Shown here: positions 41,966 to 51,871 of the stretch, in pieces
How the letters are laid out: every line of letters starts with the position of its first letter
How positions within the stretch are numbered: the first letter of the stretch is position 1
Source of the DNA: DATFQE01 sp963733845
Lineage (GTDB): Bacteria > Actinomycetota > Thermoleophilia > Gaiellales > Gaiellaceae
Direction of reading: 5' to 3'
Assembly: GCA_963733845.1 (NCBI GenBank)
Contig: CAVTEM010000009.1
Coordinates: 62,001-126,000, forward strand
DNA length: 64,000 nt
Notes under the pieces: generated by a model
What the model was told of the DNA's origin: nothing
What the model saw: only the letters and a program-made list of their open reading frames with translations
The model's database searches: none
Translations under genes and position numbers: made by a program

Positions 41966-42789
41966 CTCCGCGTCTTCTCCCGCGGCGCCGTGACCCAGAC
42001 GAGGTCTCCACTGTTGACCTGAAGTCCCTCTGCTGCGCTGGCCGGATTGCCGCGGATGACGGCCAGCCAGCCTCGCGAGTCCACGATCAGGCCCCATTCG
42101 CCGGGCTCAAGGTCGGCATAGGTGGTGATGCGCCTGGCGGCGGCGGCGCCCCCGTGCGTCTCCACGGAGATCTGCTCGCCGCGATCGAGACCCGCGGCCT
42201 CGAGGTGCGACTCCCGCAGATTCAGCTGCACGTTCCCGAACCTGTTGAGATCGACGACCTCGCACTCGATCTTGCCTGCCTCGACGAGCGGCTCGGGCAG
42301 CTGCAGGTCGGCCAGGCTCTCGACCGCGACCGGCTCGCCGAGCTCCTCGAGCGGCATGCCCACTGCGAGCGACGCGGCTGCGGGCGCGAGCACGTCGCGG
42401 GCGTGGAAGGTGGGAGCGACGGGCTGGAGCACCACGTCCGCGGCAGAGATCGACACCGCCCGCGCCGGTCCGCCTGACGCTTTCCAGGCCGGCGCGAGCA
42501 GCCCGTTGTCGGGCCCGACGAGGACACGGCCGTCCCCGGTCTCGACGACGATGTCGCGATCCCGGCCGACGCTCGGGTCCACGACCGCCAGCACGATGGC
42601 GTCCTCGCGCACGTACGGAAGCGAGTCCACCAGGAGCAGCGCTCCGGCGCGGACGTCCAGAGGCGGAACGCCGTGCGAGAGGTCGACGACGGGGCTGGCC
42701 GGCGCGATTCGGTTGATCACGGCGTGGCAGATCCCGACCCATTCGTTCCGGTAGCCGAAGTCCGAGAGGAAGACGATGGAGCGGCTCAT
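41962..42789 (-). CDS. SAM hydrolase / S-adenosyl-L-methionine hydroxide adenosyltransferase (DUF62 family)
   Basis: A 275-residue protein of the fluorinase-like family that hydrolyses SAM to adenosine and methionine. Motifs: IVFLSDFGYRNEWVG at the start, VVDLSHGVP, VVDPSVGRDRDI and TFHARDVLAPAAASLA, covering the conserved Asp, Arg and His. The start at 42789 (MSRSIVF) is chosen over a longer Arg-rich extension. It diverges from the MFS gene. Length is usual. Physiological role of the family is unclear. Confidence 0.9.
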   Translation of the reverse strand: MSRSIVFLSDFGYRNEWVGICHAVINRIAPASPVVDLSHGVPPLDVRAGALLLVDSLPYVREDAIVLAVVDPSVGRDRDIVVETGDGRVLVGPDNGLLAPAWKASGGPARAVSISAADVVLQPVAPTFHARDVLAPAAASLAVGMPLEELGEPVAVESLADLQLPEPLVEAGKIECEVVDLNRFGNVQLNLRESHLEAAGLDRGEQISVETHGGAAAARRITTYADLEPGEWGLIVDSRGWLAVIRGNPASAAEGLQVNSGDLVWVTAPREKTRS

Positions 42790-42892
42790 CGCAAGCGAAG
42801 CTTCGCGGCGGTGTCGTCCTGATGCAACCCGGACGAGCGACAGCCGGTGCAGCCCGCTTGTCTCGACGCTCCGAAGGAAGTTCAATCTCAGC

Positions 42893-44513
42893 GTGCTTCA
42901 CCGACTCCTCGCGCCTGTCGCGACCGCCGCTCGAAACGAGAACCTGCGGCGCGTCGAGCTCGCGTGGGGCGCGGCGATCGGCGCCGAATGGGCGCACTTC
43001 GTCGCCCTGGGCATCTACGCCTACCAGGAGGGCGGGGCCAGTGCCGTCGGGGTCGCGGGTCTCGTGCGCCTCCTTCCGGCTGCCGTCATCGCTCCCTTTG
43101 CGGCCTCGCTGGGTGACCGCTTTCGCCGCGAGCGCTTCCTCCTCGCGATGGCTCTCGTGGGCGCGGCGGCTCTCGCGGGAACCGCCGCCGCGGTCGCCGC
43201 GGAACAGCGCGCGCTCGTGTTTGCACTCGCGGCCGTCGTCGGGCTTTCGACCACCCTGATCAGGCCCGCCCTGCAGGCGCTGCTTCCCTCGCTGGCGCGG
43301 ACGCCCGAGGAGCTGATCGCGGCGAACGGCGCCACGTCCACCATCGAGAGCATCGGAACACTCGTCGGACCGATCGTCGCGAGTGTCGTCGTCTCGCTCT
43401 CGGACGTCGCCGTGGTCTTCGCGTTCGGAGCCGGAGCGCTGGTCGCCGCGGCCTTCGTTCTGATGCGGGTCAGGGTCGAGGGACGGATCGAGCTCGCCTC
43501 CGCGGACGACGGCTACGGGGTGAGGCGCACACTCGTGGCCGGGTTCCGGGCGATTGCCACCGCGCGACGACCCCGACTGCTCGTCGGGCTCGTCGCGGCG
43601 CAGGCCTTCGTTCGCGGCTGCCTCAACGTCCTCATCGTCGTCGTGGTCTTCCAGGTCCTGGACGGCAGTGAGGCCGACGTGGGCTACCTGACGGCGGCGA
43701 TCGGCGCGGGAGGGCTCGCAGGCGCATTGGCCGCGATGACGCTCGAGACGCGACGCCTTGCCGTCGCGTTCGGGCTGGCACTCGTGTTCTGGGGCTTACC
43801 GCTCGATCCTCATCGCCCCGCGTCCGGGCTTCACGACTGCGATCGTCCTGCTCGCGGTCGTCGGCGCTGCGAACAGCGTGGAGGACGTCGCCGTCTTCAC
43901 GCTGCTGCAACGCCTGGTGCCCGACGTCGTCCTGACACGCGTGCTCGGCGTCCTCTGGGGCCTCGCCATGGGGGCCGTCGCGCTGGGCTCGATCGCCGCG
44001 CCGGTCGTCGTGGAGGTGGTGGGGGCCCGTGCCGCTTTCCTCGCCGTCGGAGCGATACTCCCGCTGCTGACCCTGCTCGCGTACCGCCGGCTCGTGGAGA
44101 TCGACCACGCGGTGGCTCCTGCCGCCGAGCTCGAGCTGATCAAGAACGTGCCGATGTTTGCGCCGCTCTCGATCGCGACCAAGGAGCGGGTGGCCGCGAG
44201 TCTCGTCCGCGTCGCGATTCCGGCCGGGAAGTCCGTGTTCAAGGCGGGGGAGGCAGGTGACCGCTTCTACATCGTCGACAGCGGGGTTCTCGACATCGAC
44301 GCACCCGGAAGGCGCATCGCTGCGCGCGCAGCCGACTTCTTCGGCGAGATCGCGTTGCTGCGCGACGTGCCGCGGACCGCGACGGTCACGGCAACGGAGG
44401 ATTCGGTGCTCTACGCGCTGGAGCGGGACGACTTCCTCGTTGCCGTGACCGGGCATTCCGCCGCTCACGCCGCCGGCCACGAGGTGGTCGAGGCCCGAAT
44501 GGCCGGGGCCTGA
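42893..44513 (+). CDS. MFS transporter with C-terminal cyclic nucleotide-binding domain, frameshifted
   Basis: An MFS-type membrane protein of about 540 residues with roughly 12 hydrophobic segments, the N-half having SLGDRFRRERFLLAM between helices. After about residue 420 a cNMP-binding domain follows (IPAGKSVFKAGEAGDRFYIVDSG, then FFGEIALLRDVPRTATVTA with the phosphate cassette). One extra G near 43807 shifts the frame; removal gives GLPLILIAPRPGF. The GTG start gives VLHRLLAP; no stronger start is seen. The ligand-binding tail suggests transport gated by a cyclic nucleotide. A cyclase-domain gene lies about 1.8 kb downstream. Confidence 0.85.
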
Positions 44514-44519
44514 CGCGGC

Positions 44520-45453
44520 CTACCGCGGCCGCGGAAGCGAGCCCGTGTCCACGACCTCGAAGGCCGAACCGGTCACGCGGTGCAGCGTGTGCAGCTGGTC
44601 GTTCGACCAGCGGGGATCAGGTGCCCCGCTGAGGTACCAGTCCGACCCGTTGTCCGCGACGATCATCCCGTAGCGCCTGAGCGCCTCCAGCACGATCCGC
44701 GCCTGGCGCGGGTACGGACGTGTGTCGAAGCTCGCCTTCAGGCGCAGCCGCAGGCCCATCGGAGGCAAGCTCGGATCGGTGAGGTCGCTCGCGAAATGGC
44801 GGGCGGGATACACGAACGCGCGCCGACGTACGCGAGACGGTGAAGCGCAGCGCGTGGTCGATCCGCCCGCGCTTGACCTCGTCGAAGCGTGCGAGGCCGG
44901 GGAGGATCGCGAGGCCGGCCGCGTCGGCCGAGGTCCAGCCCGCCGGGCGGAGCCGGTTCTTGCGCAGATCGAAGATCGCGCCCGAGCCCGCGCGCCAGCC
45001 GCCGCCGGGCCTGGAGTAGAGGGCGAAGAGCTCGTACAGCTTGCAGCTGTCCTTGTCGACGAGCAGCGCGTGGCGGTCGCCGTCTGCGTTCGGCCCGCCC
45101 TCGATCTTCACGCCGCGCGGAATCGGGTACGGGCCCTTGTCCGACTCGGACGCGTATTCGAAGCTGACGCGCGAGCGCGGCGTCTTGCGGCCGACGACCG
45201 TGATCGGGATCCCGATCGGGCCCCCGTCCCAGAGCCCCGAGCCGAAGTCGGCGTGGACGTGGTCACCGACGCCGATCGAGCGCACGATCGCGTCCGAGCC
45301 CGCCGCCACCGGGAGCCTGTCGACGCGCTGGTTCCACGCGTTCGTGGCCGGGAAGACCTGGCACTTCGGCGCGGCCGGCATCCGCAGGGCCTGCGCCGAC
45401 GCGCCCGAGAGCGCGAATGCGCACAGCGCCAGGACGGCGAGGCGGGCGACCAT
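44520..45453 (-). CDS. Conserved secreted protein of unknown function, frameshifted
   Basis: About 310 residues with an N-terminal signal peptide (residues 1-22, ending near ASAQA). The mature part has motifs FPATNAWNQRVD, DFGSG, PYPIPRGVKIEGG, DGDRHALLVD, SADAAGLAILPGLARFDEV and ADNGSDWY, repeated widely in a bacterial secreted family I cannot name. The frame changes near 44824: removing one C joins the main part to VYPARHFASDL and the rest. It follows the HhH protein gene on the same strand by 18 bases. Function unknown. Confidence 0.7.
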
Positions 45454-45471
45454 GTCGTCGAAGGTATCGGC

Positions 45472-46032
45472 TCAGGCGGACTGGGCCCTGAGCTTGGCCT
45501 TGTACTCGCGCTTCAGCGTCTGGTAGCGCTCGAGCGCCTCGCGCGAGTCGACGTCGCCCAGCGTCGGGTGGCCCGGGACGAGGCCGTCGGCGGCCGCCAC
45601 GCCGAAGCGCTTCGACAGCACGCTGCCCAGCGCCTTGATCTTCATCTCGCCGAACCCCGGCAGCGAGCCGATCCGGCTGCGGAGGTCGGCGGAGTCCGAC
45701 GCCTCGGTCCAGAGCCGGGCGGCGTCTCCGTCGTACTCCTCCTCCACCACTGCGCAGAGCTCCTGGACGCGCTTCGCCATCGAGCCCGGGAAGCGGTGGA
45801 TGGCGGGGCGCTCCCTGAACGCGAGGTCGAGCCGCTCGGGGTCGAGGCGCGCGATCTCCGTGGCGTCGAGCGTCCCGAGCCGCTGCTTCAGCTTCAGCGG
45901 CCCCAGGAACGCGGTCGGGACCGGCACCTGCTGGTCGAGTGCGAAGCCGATCAGCAGCGCGAGCGGCTCGCGGGCGAGCAGCTCGTTCGCCTCGTCGCTG
46001 TCGGTGAAGTAGAGCCGGTCGGCCACGGCCAT
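45472..46032 (-). CDS. HhH-GPD family protein (TIGR03252-type)
   Basis: A 186-residue protein of an actinobacterial helix-hairpin-helix family related to DNA glycosylases. Motifs include ALLIGFALDQQVP, RFPGSMAKRVQELC and the hairpin SLPGFGEMKIKALG. The catalytic Asp of true glycosylases and the [4Fe-4S] Cys residues are not evident, so it may bind DNA without base excision activity. Length matches the family. The start codon at 46032 is an ATG. The region upstream to 46102 holds no gene. Confidence 0.85.
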   Translation of the reverse strand: MAVADRLYFTDSDEANELLAREPLALLIGFALDQQVPVPTAFLGPLKLKQRLGTLDATEIARLDPERLDLAFRERPAIHRFPGSMAKRVQELCAVVEEEYDGDAARLWTEASDSADLRSRIGSLPGFGEMKIKALGSVLSKRFGVAAADGLVPGHPTLGDVDSREALERYQTLKREYKAKLRAQSA

Positions 46033-46102
46033 GGCCTCAATCCTAGTGGGAGCCTGGTGGAGTCGTCGCCTGACGCCTCAGCGTCGTTTCGCCAGGCTCC
46101 CC

Positions 46103-46243
46103 TCAATAGCCGTAGCTCCCCGTCTTCGTGGTCGTCGGCTCGTCGTTGCCGCCACCTGGCCCTGGGCTCTCCTCGCTGCCTCCGCAACCGGGCAGCGCGA
46201 AGGCGAGGAGGAGAGCCAGCACGGCCAAACCCGTCCGTCGCAT
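46103..46243 (-). CDS. Very small lipoprotein
   Basis: A 46-residue precursor: signal helix LAVLALLLAFAL followed by lipobox PGC, so only about 27 Gly/Ser/Thr-rich residues remain after processing. ATG start at 46243. It faces the cyclase gene divergently with about 63 bases between. No known family. The short Gly-rich tail may simply anchor a surface loop; function unknown. Confidence 0.5.
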   Translation of the reverse strand: MRRTGLAVLALLLAFALPGCGGSEESPGPGGGNDEPTTTKTGSYGY

Positions 46244-46306
46244 GCACCAGGGAGTAGCCCGGTCGCCGGGATTCGGATTGTCGGCCTTGACCTGCAGAAT
46301 GGAAGG

Positions 46307-48235
46307 ATGAGCACGGTCGAGCAGGGGCGCACCGCGGTCGAGGAGGCGGACTGGCCGCTGGCGTACGAGACGTTCGCAGCGGCCGACAGCGAGGGCGGCC
46401 TGTCGGGCGACGACCTCGAGGGGTATGCCCAGGCGGCCTGGTGGACCGGCCGGATCGACGACTTCTTCGACCTCGCGCAACGCTCGTATGCCGCCCATGT
46501 CGCCGAGGGCAACCGGCTGCGGGCGGGCTTCGTGGCGCTCCGGCTCGCCTACTACTACGGCCTCCAGCTCAAACCCGCGGTCGCGTCCGGCTGGCAGAAC
46601 CGCGCCGAGCGGCTGCTGGCCGCCGAGCCGGAGGCGGCCGAGCACGGCTACCTCGCGCTTGCGCATTCCGCCGCCGCCCGGATGGAGGGCCATTTCGACG
46701 AGGCGCTCGAACACACGAGCAGGGCGCACGCGATCGGGCAGCGGTTCGACGACCGCGACCTCGTCATGCGGGCCGTGCAGCAGGAGGGGACGATCCGAAT
46801 CGCGCAGGGCGACCTCCAGGGCGGCTTCCGGCTCGTGGACGAGGCCTGCGCGGCCGCCGTCAGCGGCGAGCTCGGGCCGCTGACGACCGCGGCGGTCTAC
46901 TGCAACACGATCACGGCGTGCCGCGACCTCGGCGACTACGGGCGCGCCGGTGAGTGGACCGAGGCGACCAAGCGCTGGTGCGAACGCCAGACGATCCAGG
47001 GCTTCCCCGGAGTCTGCCGCGTCTACCGGGCCGAGATCATGCGCCTGCGCGGCGCGCTCACGGAGGCAGAGGCGGACGCCCGATTCGCAACGACCGAGCT
47101 AGAGAGGTTCGCACCCGACCTCGCGGGCGCGGCCTTTTACGAGCTGGGTGAGATCCGGCTGCGGGTCGGCGACCTCGACGGCTCCGAGGTGGCCTTCCGC
47201 GACGCGCACAGGCTCGGCACCGATCCGCAGCCCGGGCTGGCGCTGTTGCGGCTCGCTCGTGGAGACGTCCAGGGCGCCCGCGGCACGCTCGCCCGCGTGC
47301 TCGCCGACACGACCTGGGACAAGCTGGCCCGAGCCCGGCTGCTGCCGGCCCAGGCCGAGATCGCGGCCGCCGAAGGCGACGTGGACGCGGTACAGGCGGC
47401 CGCCCAGGAGCTGTCCGAGATCGCCGACGGCTACGACACACCCGCCCTGGCGGCTGCGGCCGCGCACGCGCGCGGCCTCGCCCTGCTCGTCGCCGGAGAG
47501 CCTGCCCGCGCGGCCGAGTCGCTGCGCAAGGCGGGAGCGCTGTGGTTGCAGGTCGAAGCCCCGTTCGAGGGCGCCAAGGCCCGGCTGCTGCTGGGCGAGG
47601 CGTACGCCGTCGAGGGCGATCGCTCTGCTGCCGAGCTCGAGCTGCGCGCCGCGCGCGACGCGTTCGACCGGCTGGGAGCCGGCCTGGAGTCCAAGCGGGC
47701 GAACGACCGGATCGAGTCGCTGCGGCCGTCCACGTCGGAGCGCGCTCAGCTGACCTTCCTCGTCAGCGACGTGGTCGGCTCGACGGCGCTGATCGAGGCG
47801 ATCGGAGACGAGGCCTGGACCGACGTCGTCGCCTGGCACGACCGCACGCTGCGCGAGCTCTTCGCCGAGCACGGCGGCGAGGAGATCGACAACGCGGGCG
47901 ACGGGTTCTTCGTGGCCTTTCCGGACCCGGGGCGCGCGGCCGAGTGCGCGGCCGCGATCCAGCGCACGCTCGCCGAGCACCGGCGGACGGCCGGTTTCGC
48001 GCCCCAGGTGCGGATCGGCATCCACTCGGCAGAGGCGACCCGCGCCAACGGGAGCTACCGCGGGCGGGGCGTCCACGAGGCCGCGCGCGTCGGCGCCCTG
48101 GCCGGCGCGGGCGAGATCGTCGCCAGCCTCGAGACCGCGAAGCTCGTCGACAGCCTCGAGCGCTCGGAGGCGCGCAGCGTCGAGCTGAAGGGTCTGGCCG
48201 AGCCGGTCGACGTCGTGACGCTGGTCTGGCGCTAG
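46307..48235 (+). CDS. TPR-rich protein with C-terminal class III nucleotide cyclase domain
   Basis: A 642-residue protein. About 460 residues of helical TPR-like repeats form the N-terminal part. The C-terminal domain (about residues 480-640) has class III cyclase motifs: TFLVSDVVGST (first metal Asp), NAGDGFFVAF (second metal Asp) and GIHSAEATRANGSYRGRGVHEAARV. The usual purine-selecting Lys is Asp here and the transition-state Asn is His, while the Arg remains. Catalysis is therefore uncertain; many actinobacterial relatives share these changes. ATG start at 46307 after GGAAGG. Converges on the DUF1028 gene. Confidence 0.85.
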   Translation: MSTVEQGRTAVEEADWPLAYETFAAADSEGGLSGDDLEGYAQAAWWTGRIDDFFDLAQRSYAAHVAEGNRLRAGFVALRLAYYYGLQLKPAVASGWQNRAERLLAAEPEAAEHGYLALAHSAAARMEGHFDEALEHTSRAHAIGQRFDDRDLVMRAVQQEGTIRIAQGDLQGGFRLVDEACAAAVSGELGPLTTAAVYCNTITACRDLGDYGRAGEWTEATKRWCERQTIQGFPGVCRVYRAEIMRLRGALTEAEADARFATTELERFAPDLAGAAFYELGEIRLRVGDLDGSEVAFRDAHRLGTDPQPGLALLRLARGDVQGARGTLARVLADTTWDKLARARLLPAQAEIAAAEGDVDAVQAAAQELSEIADGYDTPALAAAAAHARGLALLVAGEPARAAESLRKAGALWLQVEAPFEGAKARLLLGEAYAVEGDRSAAELELRAARDAFDRLGAGLESKRANDRIESLRPSTSERAQLTFLVSDVVGSTALIEAIGDEAWTDVVAWHDRTLRELFAEHGGEEIDNAGDGFFVAFPDPGRAAECAAAIQRTLAEHRRTAGFAPQVRIGIHSAEATRANGSYRGRGVHEAARVGALAGAGEIVASLETAKLVDSLERSEARSVELKGLAEPVDVVTLVWR

Positions 48236-49075
48236 GCGAGCAGCTCGTCCGCGTGCGGGAGGAAGCCGCGGGCCGCGATCGCGCGGGCATAGTCCGCCCA
48301 GCGCGGCTCCTCGGCCAGGAGCGGCGCGAGCAGGCTCTCGGGCGGCTTCGACGTCGCCCGCGTGGGCGGCGTCCAGGATCTCCGCCCAGCGCACGTCGAT
48401 CTCCGAGAGGCCGCCGGCGCGCGCGGCCGCGGCGCGCCTGTCCGAGATCGGAGTCGTGGCCCGGTAGCCGTCCTCGAGGTCCAGCAGCCTGCCGCAGTTC
48501 CTCGAGCGGCTCGGGGTGGTCGTCGATGCGCAGGTCGCGAGAGTCGCTGCCACGGGGGTCCTTCGGCCGCGCACGACGAGAGTCCCGCCCGCCTGCTGGC
48601 CGCGCCAGTCGCCGCCCGCCTCCTCGGCGGCGTCGAGCGCGGCGAGAAGCCGCCTCGCCAGCGACCCGGTTGCCGCCTCGAAGCTCTCGGCCATGGCGGG
48701 CCAGACGTCGGCAGTTCGCATCATGTTCGCCTGGACCGTGTAGCCGTCGCCCGTGCGGTGCCCGGCCTCGGGAATGCACTCGTCGCCCGTGTGCACGGCC
48801 GTCCGGCCCTCGGCGTCCACCATCCCCACCTGGCGCACGGCCGCGTCCTCGTCCGCGGCGACCAGGCCTGCCAGCGCCCGCTCGGGCGTCTTCCCGGTGC
48901 GCAGGAGCTCCAGCCCGAGCGGGCCGTAGCCGCGCTCCGTGAAGGACTGGGTGGCGACCGCGCCGACCCCGGGGAGCGCCCACAGCACGCCGCCGCCCGT
49001 ACGGAATGCCCGCGACTGGACGCCGACGCCGAGCTCGCCGGTCTCCGGGTCGCGCGCGACGATCGAGTACGTCAC
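48232..49075 (-). CDS. DUF1028 family Ntn-hydrolase-like protein, frameshifted
   Basis: The N-terminus TYSIVARDPETGELGVGVQSRAF is diagnostic of the DUF1028 family, an Ntn-fold group of unknown substrate. The middle (MVDAEGRTAVHTGDECI, DGYTVQANMM) also fits. The GTG at 49075 overlaps the end of the peroxiredoxin gene. The C-terminal third is in three frames: it shifts near 48530 and again near 48490, and a last shift near 48345 leads into PPESLLAPLLAEEPRWADYARA and the stop at 48232. Corrected length is about 280 residues. Confidence 0.78.
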
Positions 49076-49634
49076 GAGCCGCGCTCCCGCAGCCAGGCGA
49101 CGACCTCCGCCGCGTTCTCGTCCGGCGGGAAGACCGGGTAGAAGACCTTGACGATCCGTCCCTGCTCGGCCACGAGCGAGAGCCGCCTGTACAGCCGCCC
49201 GCCGTCGAACTCGAACGTCGGCAGGCCTAGAGCGTCGCGCGAGCCGGAGCGTCGGAGTCGGAGACAACGGGGTGGGGGAGCCCGAGGCGGCCGGCCGCCT
49301 CGACCTGGTCCTCGAGCGGCTGTGCGGAGAGCCCGACCACACGCGCGCCGAACTCCCGCAGCTCGCCGCCGTGGTCGCGGTATCCGCAGGACTGGGGCGT
49401 GCAGCCGCGCGCGCCGGGCGTCTCGTCCCAGCCCGCGGGCGGCTCGACCCCGGGCCGACCGGTGCGCGGGTACACGTAGAGCACGAGCAGCCCCTCGGCT
49501 TCGCGAGCGAGCTCGAGTTCGCCCTGGGTGGAGTCGAGACGTAGCCGCGGCACCTCGCGCCCGGTCAGGTGGTCGGCGGCTCCGTCGTCGATGGGCACCG
49601 GGAGGTCGGTCGGTAGGACGGTCGGGTCGTACAC
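49072..49634 (-). CDS. Peroxiredoxin (AhpC/TSA, thioredoxin fold), frameshifted
   Basis: A thiol peroxidase of about 188 residues that reduces peroxides with active-site Cys in GCTPQSCGYRDH; the second Cys four residues on is typical of BCP-like atypical enzymes. Central motifs LEDQVEAAGRLGLPHPVVSDSD also match. Near 49237 a CGCGCG repeat is two bases too long (or one too short), after which DALGLPTFEFDGGRLYRR continues in the other frame to the stop at 49072. The GTG at 49634 lies 2 bases after the GMC stop. It may protect against peroxide made by neighbouring oxidases. Confidence 0.82.
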
Positions 49635-49636
49635 CG

Positions 49637-50964
49637 CTACACGAGCCCCGCCACGCGCTCGGCGACCGCAGCCGCGGAGAGGTTGGTGTTCGCGCGCGGG
49701 ATCGTCGGCATGATCGAGGCGTCCGCCACGACGAGATTCTGGACGCCGAGCACACGCGCGCGCTGGTCCACGACCGAGCCGAGCGCGCAGGTCCCGACGG
49801 GGTGGAAGAAGCCGCGCACGGCTTCGCGGACGTACGCGCCGAGGTCGGCGCCGGCCCCGGGCCGGAGCTCCGCGCCGACGAGGTCCGCGAGTGGCTCGGT
49901 CGCCGCGAGCTCGCGCACGAGCTCGAGTCCGCGGACGACCGTCGCCAGGTCGCGCTCGTCCGTCAGGAAGCCGTGCTCGACCAGCGGCGGGGCCGCCGGG
50001 TCGTCCGAGGTCAGCGTCACGCGGCCCGTCGAGTGCGGCTTCATCGAGAACACCACGCCGCTGAACCCGTACCCGCCCTCCTCGAGGGGCTCGTTCGCCG
50101 GGAAGACGAACAGGTCGACCGCCTCGTCCCAGAGCGTCACCTGCGCCATGAACAGCGGGTGCTCCTGCTCGTGGGCCGCGGTCGCGTCGACGAGTGCCTG
50201 CTCGATCTCCCACGCCCAGCCCACGCCCACGTGGTCGCGGAGGTTCTCGCCCACGGGCAGGTCGAGCCCGAGCCCGGGCCCGATTCCGCTCCGCAGCAGA
50301 ATCGCGGCCGAGCCGTACGCGCCCGCGCTCACAACTGTCGTCCCCGCCTCGATGAAGCCAGACGAGGTCTCGGCGCCCACCGCTCGGCCTGCGCGGAGGA
50401 TCACGCGATGCACGAGCGTGTCCGGGACGACGGTCAGGTTCGGCCGCCCCCGTGCCGGGTCCACGTAGGCGAACGCCGTGTTCCAGCGGACGGTGCCGAC
50501 CGCGTTGACGGGGTGCGCACCGCCGCCGAGCCCGAGCTCGCGGCCGGCTTCCGCCCACCCGCGGTGCCACGGCGAGAGCTCCTCCGGCTCGAAACGGCGG
50601 GCGCGCAGCTCGTTCTCGGCGCGCGCGAGCGCCGGCTCGAGGTCCGCGTACGTCCAGCCGGAACCCCACTCGTCGTAGTCGGCGGGCAGGCCACGGAGAA
50701 CCACGCAGGCGTTGTGGGCCGAACAGCCGCCCATGATGCGGGCGCGCAGCTGAGAACGGTCCTCCTCGTCCGTCCGCGCCCAGGCGTGCGAGAAGGCGAC
50801 GTTGCGGCCGTCGACCATGTCGGCCGGCCACACGCCTCGTCGTACGGCCCGTAGTCAGGGCCGGCTTCGACGAGGCAGACCGACCGGCCGGGGTCCTCGC
50901 TGAGCCGCGAGGCCAGGACGCACCCGGCGGTCCCGCCGCCCAGCACGAGGACGTCGTAGCTCAT
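49637..50964 (-). CDS. GMC family FAD-dependent oxidoreductase, frameshifted
   Basis: A flavoprotein of about 440 residues (choline dehydrogenase/glucose oxidase superfamily). The N-terminal FAD motif YDVLVLGGGTAGCVLASRLS, MGGCSAHNACVVLRG, and the C-terminal HPVGTCALGSVVDQR and DASIMPTIPRANTN with the catalytic His are all present. A frame break near 50836 separates the first 43 residues from the rest. The ATG at 50964 overlaps the HIT-like gene (ATGA). It oxidises an alcohol; which one is unknown. Confidence 0.85.
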
Positions 50965-51524
50965 CCGAGCGCCGCCGCGACTCGGGCCACGTCGGCGCGC
51001 CAGAGCTCCTCGGGCACGGGCGGGAGGATGTCGTCCCAGATCGTGATGAAGCTGCCGACCAGCTGCGGTATGCGGGCCGGACGGGCGATGAACCACCAGT
51101 GGAGGTGCTCGCCGCCGTCGCCGTAGCGGCAGACATGGACCCGGCCGATGTTGCCGAGACCGCGGATCGCCCGCTCGATCCGGGCGAGCAGGACGCCGAG
51201 CTCCGCCGCGAGCTCGTCCGGGAGGTCACCTGGCTCTGCGTGATGCTCGCGCGGCTCGAGGATCGCGACGAACGGCAACCCGGTGGGGCCGAGCGCGTGC
51301 AGACGCCAGCGCTCGTGCGTCCAGAAGAACTCGTCGTCCGGCGCGGTGCAGCGCTCGCAGCCGACGCCGCCTTCTCCGCGCCTGGGCGTGTCGACCTCCG
51401 TGGGCGGCGCCAGCGGCCGCGGTCTCAGCGCGCCGTCGAACGGAAAGGTGTCCCACTCCTCGACCGGCGGCATCCGGAGGGCGCCGGCCGCGCGCGCGTG
51501 CAGCTCCTCCGGGGTCTCGGGCAC
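50961..51524 (-). CDS. HIT-superfamily protein
   Basis: A 187-residue cytosolic protein with a Cys pair early (CERC) and a likely HIT-type nucleotide hydrolase/transferase motif GEHLHWWFIARP near residue 140, where the two His residues of the triad lie. The N-terminal Cys pair could bind zinc, as in galactose-1-phosphate uridylyltransferase-like branches. GTG start at 51524. Downstream coupled to the GMC gene. Substrate unknown; assignment to a precise HIT branch is uncertain. Confidence 0.7.
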   Translation of the reverse strand: MPETPEELHARAAGALRMPPVEEWDTFPFDGALRPRPLAPPTEVDTPRRGEGGVGCERCTAPDDEFFWTHERWRLHALGPTGLPFVAILEPREHHAEPGDLPDELAAELGVLLARIERAIRGLGNIGRVHVCRYGDGGEHLHWWFIARPARIPQLVGSFITIWDDILPPVPEELWRADVARVAAALG

Positions 51525-51526
51525 CG

Positions 51527-51871
51527 CTAGGCGAGCGGGCTCGGGTGGCGGGGCTCGTACAGGCCGATCTCGCCGGCCCCGGGGACGGCGAAGCGGGTCA
51601 GGAGCCCCCAGCCTTCATCGGAGATCGGCGCCGGCTCGACGCCGCGACCGCGGAGCTCAGCGACGGTGGCCTCGATGTCGTCGCACATGAAGAAGAGCTC
51701 GTGGCGGCCCGGCTCCGGCCCCGGATGGACTGCGAGCTCGCCGGGCGGCAGCGCGAAGATCAGCCAGCCGTCACCCGCGTCGACGGCTTCGAACCCGAGC
51801 ACGTCGCGGAAGAACGCGCGAGCGGCCTCGGCGTCGTCGGCGTAGACGATCGTGTGCGCGCCCGAGATCAC
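51527..51871 (-). CDS. VOC (glyoxalase-like) domain protein
   Basis: A 114-residue VOC fold: AHTIVYADDAEAARAFFRDVLGFEAV at the start, PGPEPGRHELFFMCDDIEATVAEL in the middle and PGAGEIGLYEPRHP at the end, with His and Glu in usual metal positions. The GTG at 51871 overlaps the methyltransferase stop. It lies in the operon methyltransferase-VOC-HIT-GMC-peroxiredoxin-DUF1028. Reaction unknown. Confidence 0.85.
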   Translation of the reverse strand: MISGAHTIVYADDAEAARAFFRDVLGFEAVDAGDGWLIFALPPGELAVHPGPEPGRHELFFMCDDIEATVAELRGRGVEPAPISDEGWGLLTRFAVPGAGEIGLYEPRHPSPLA

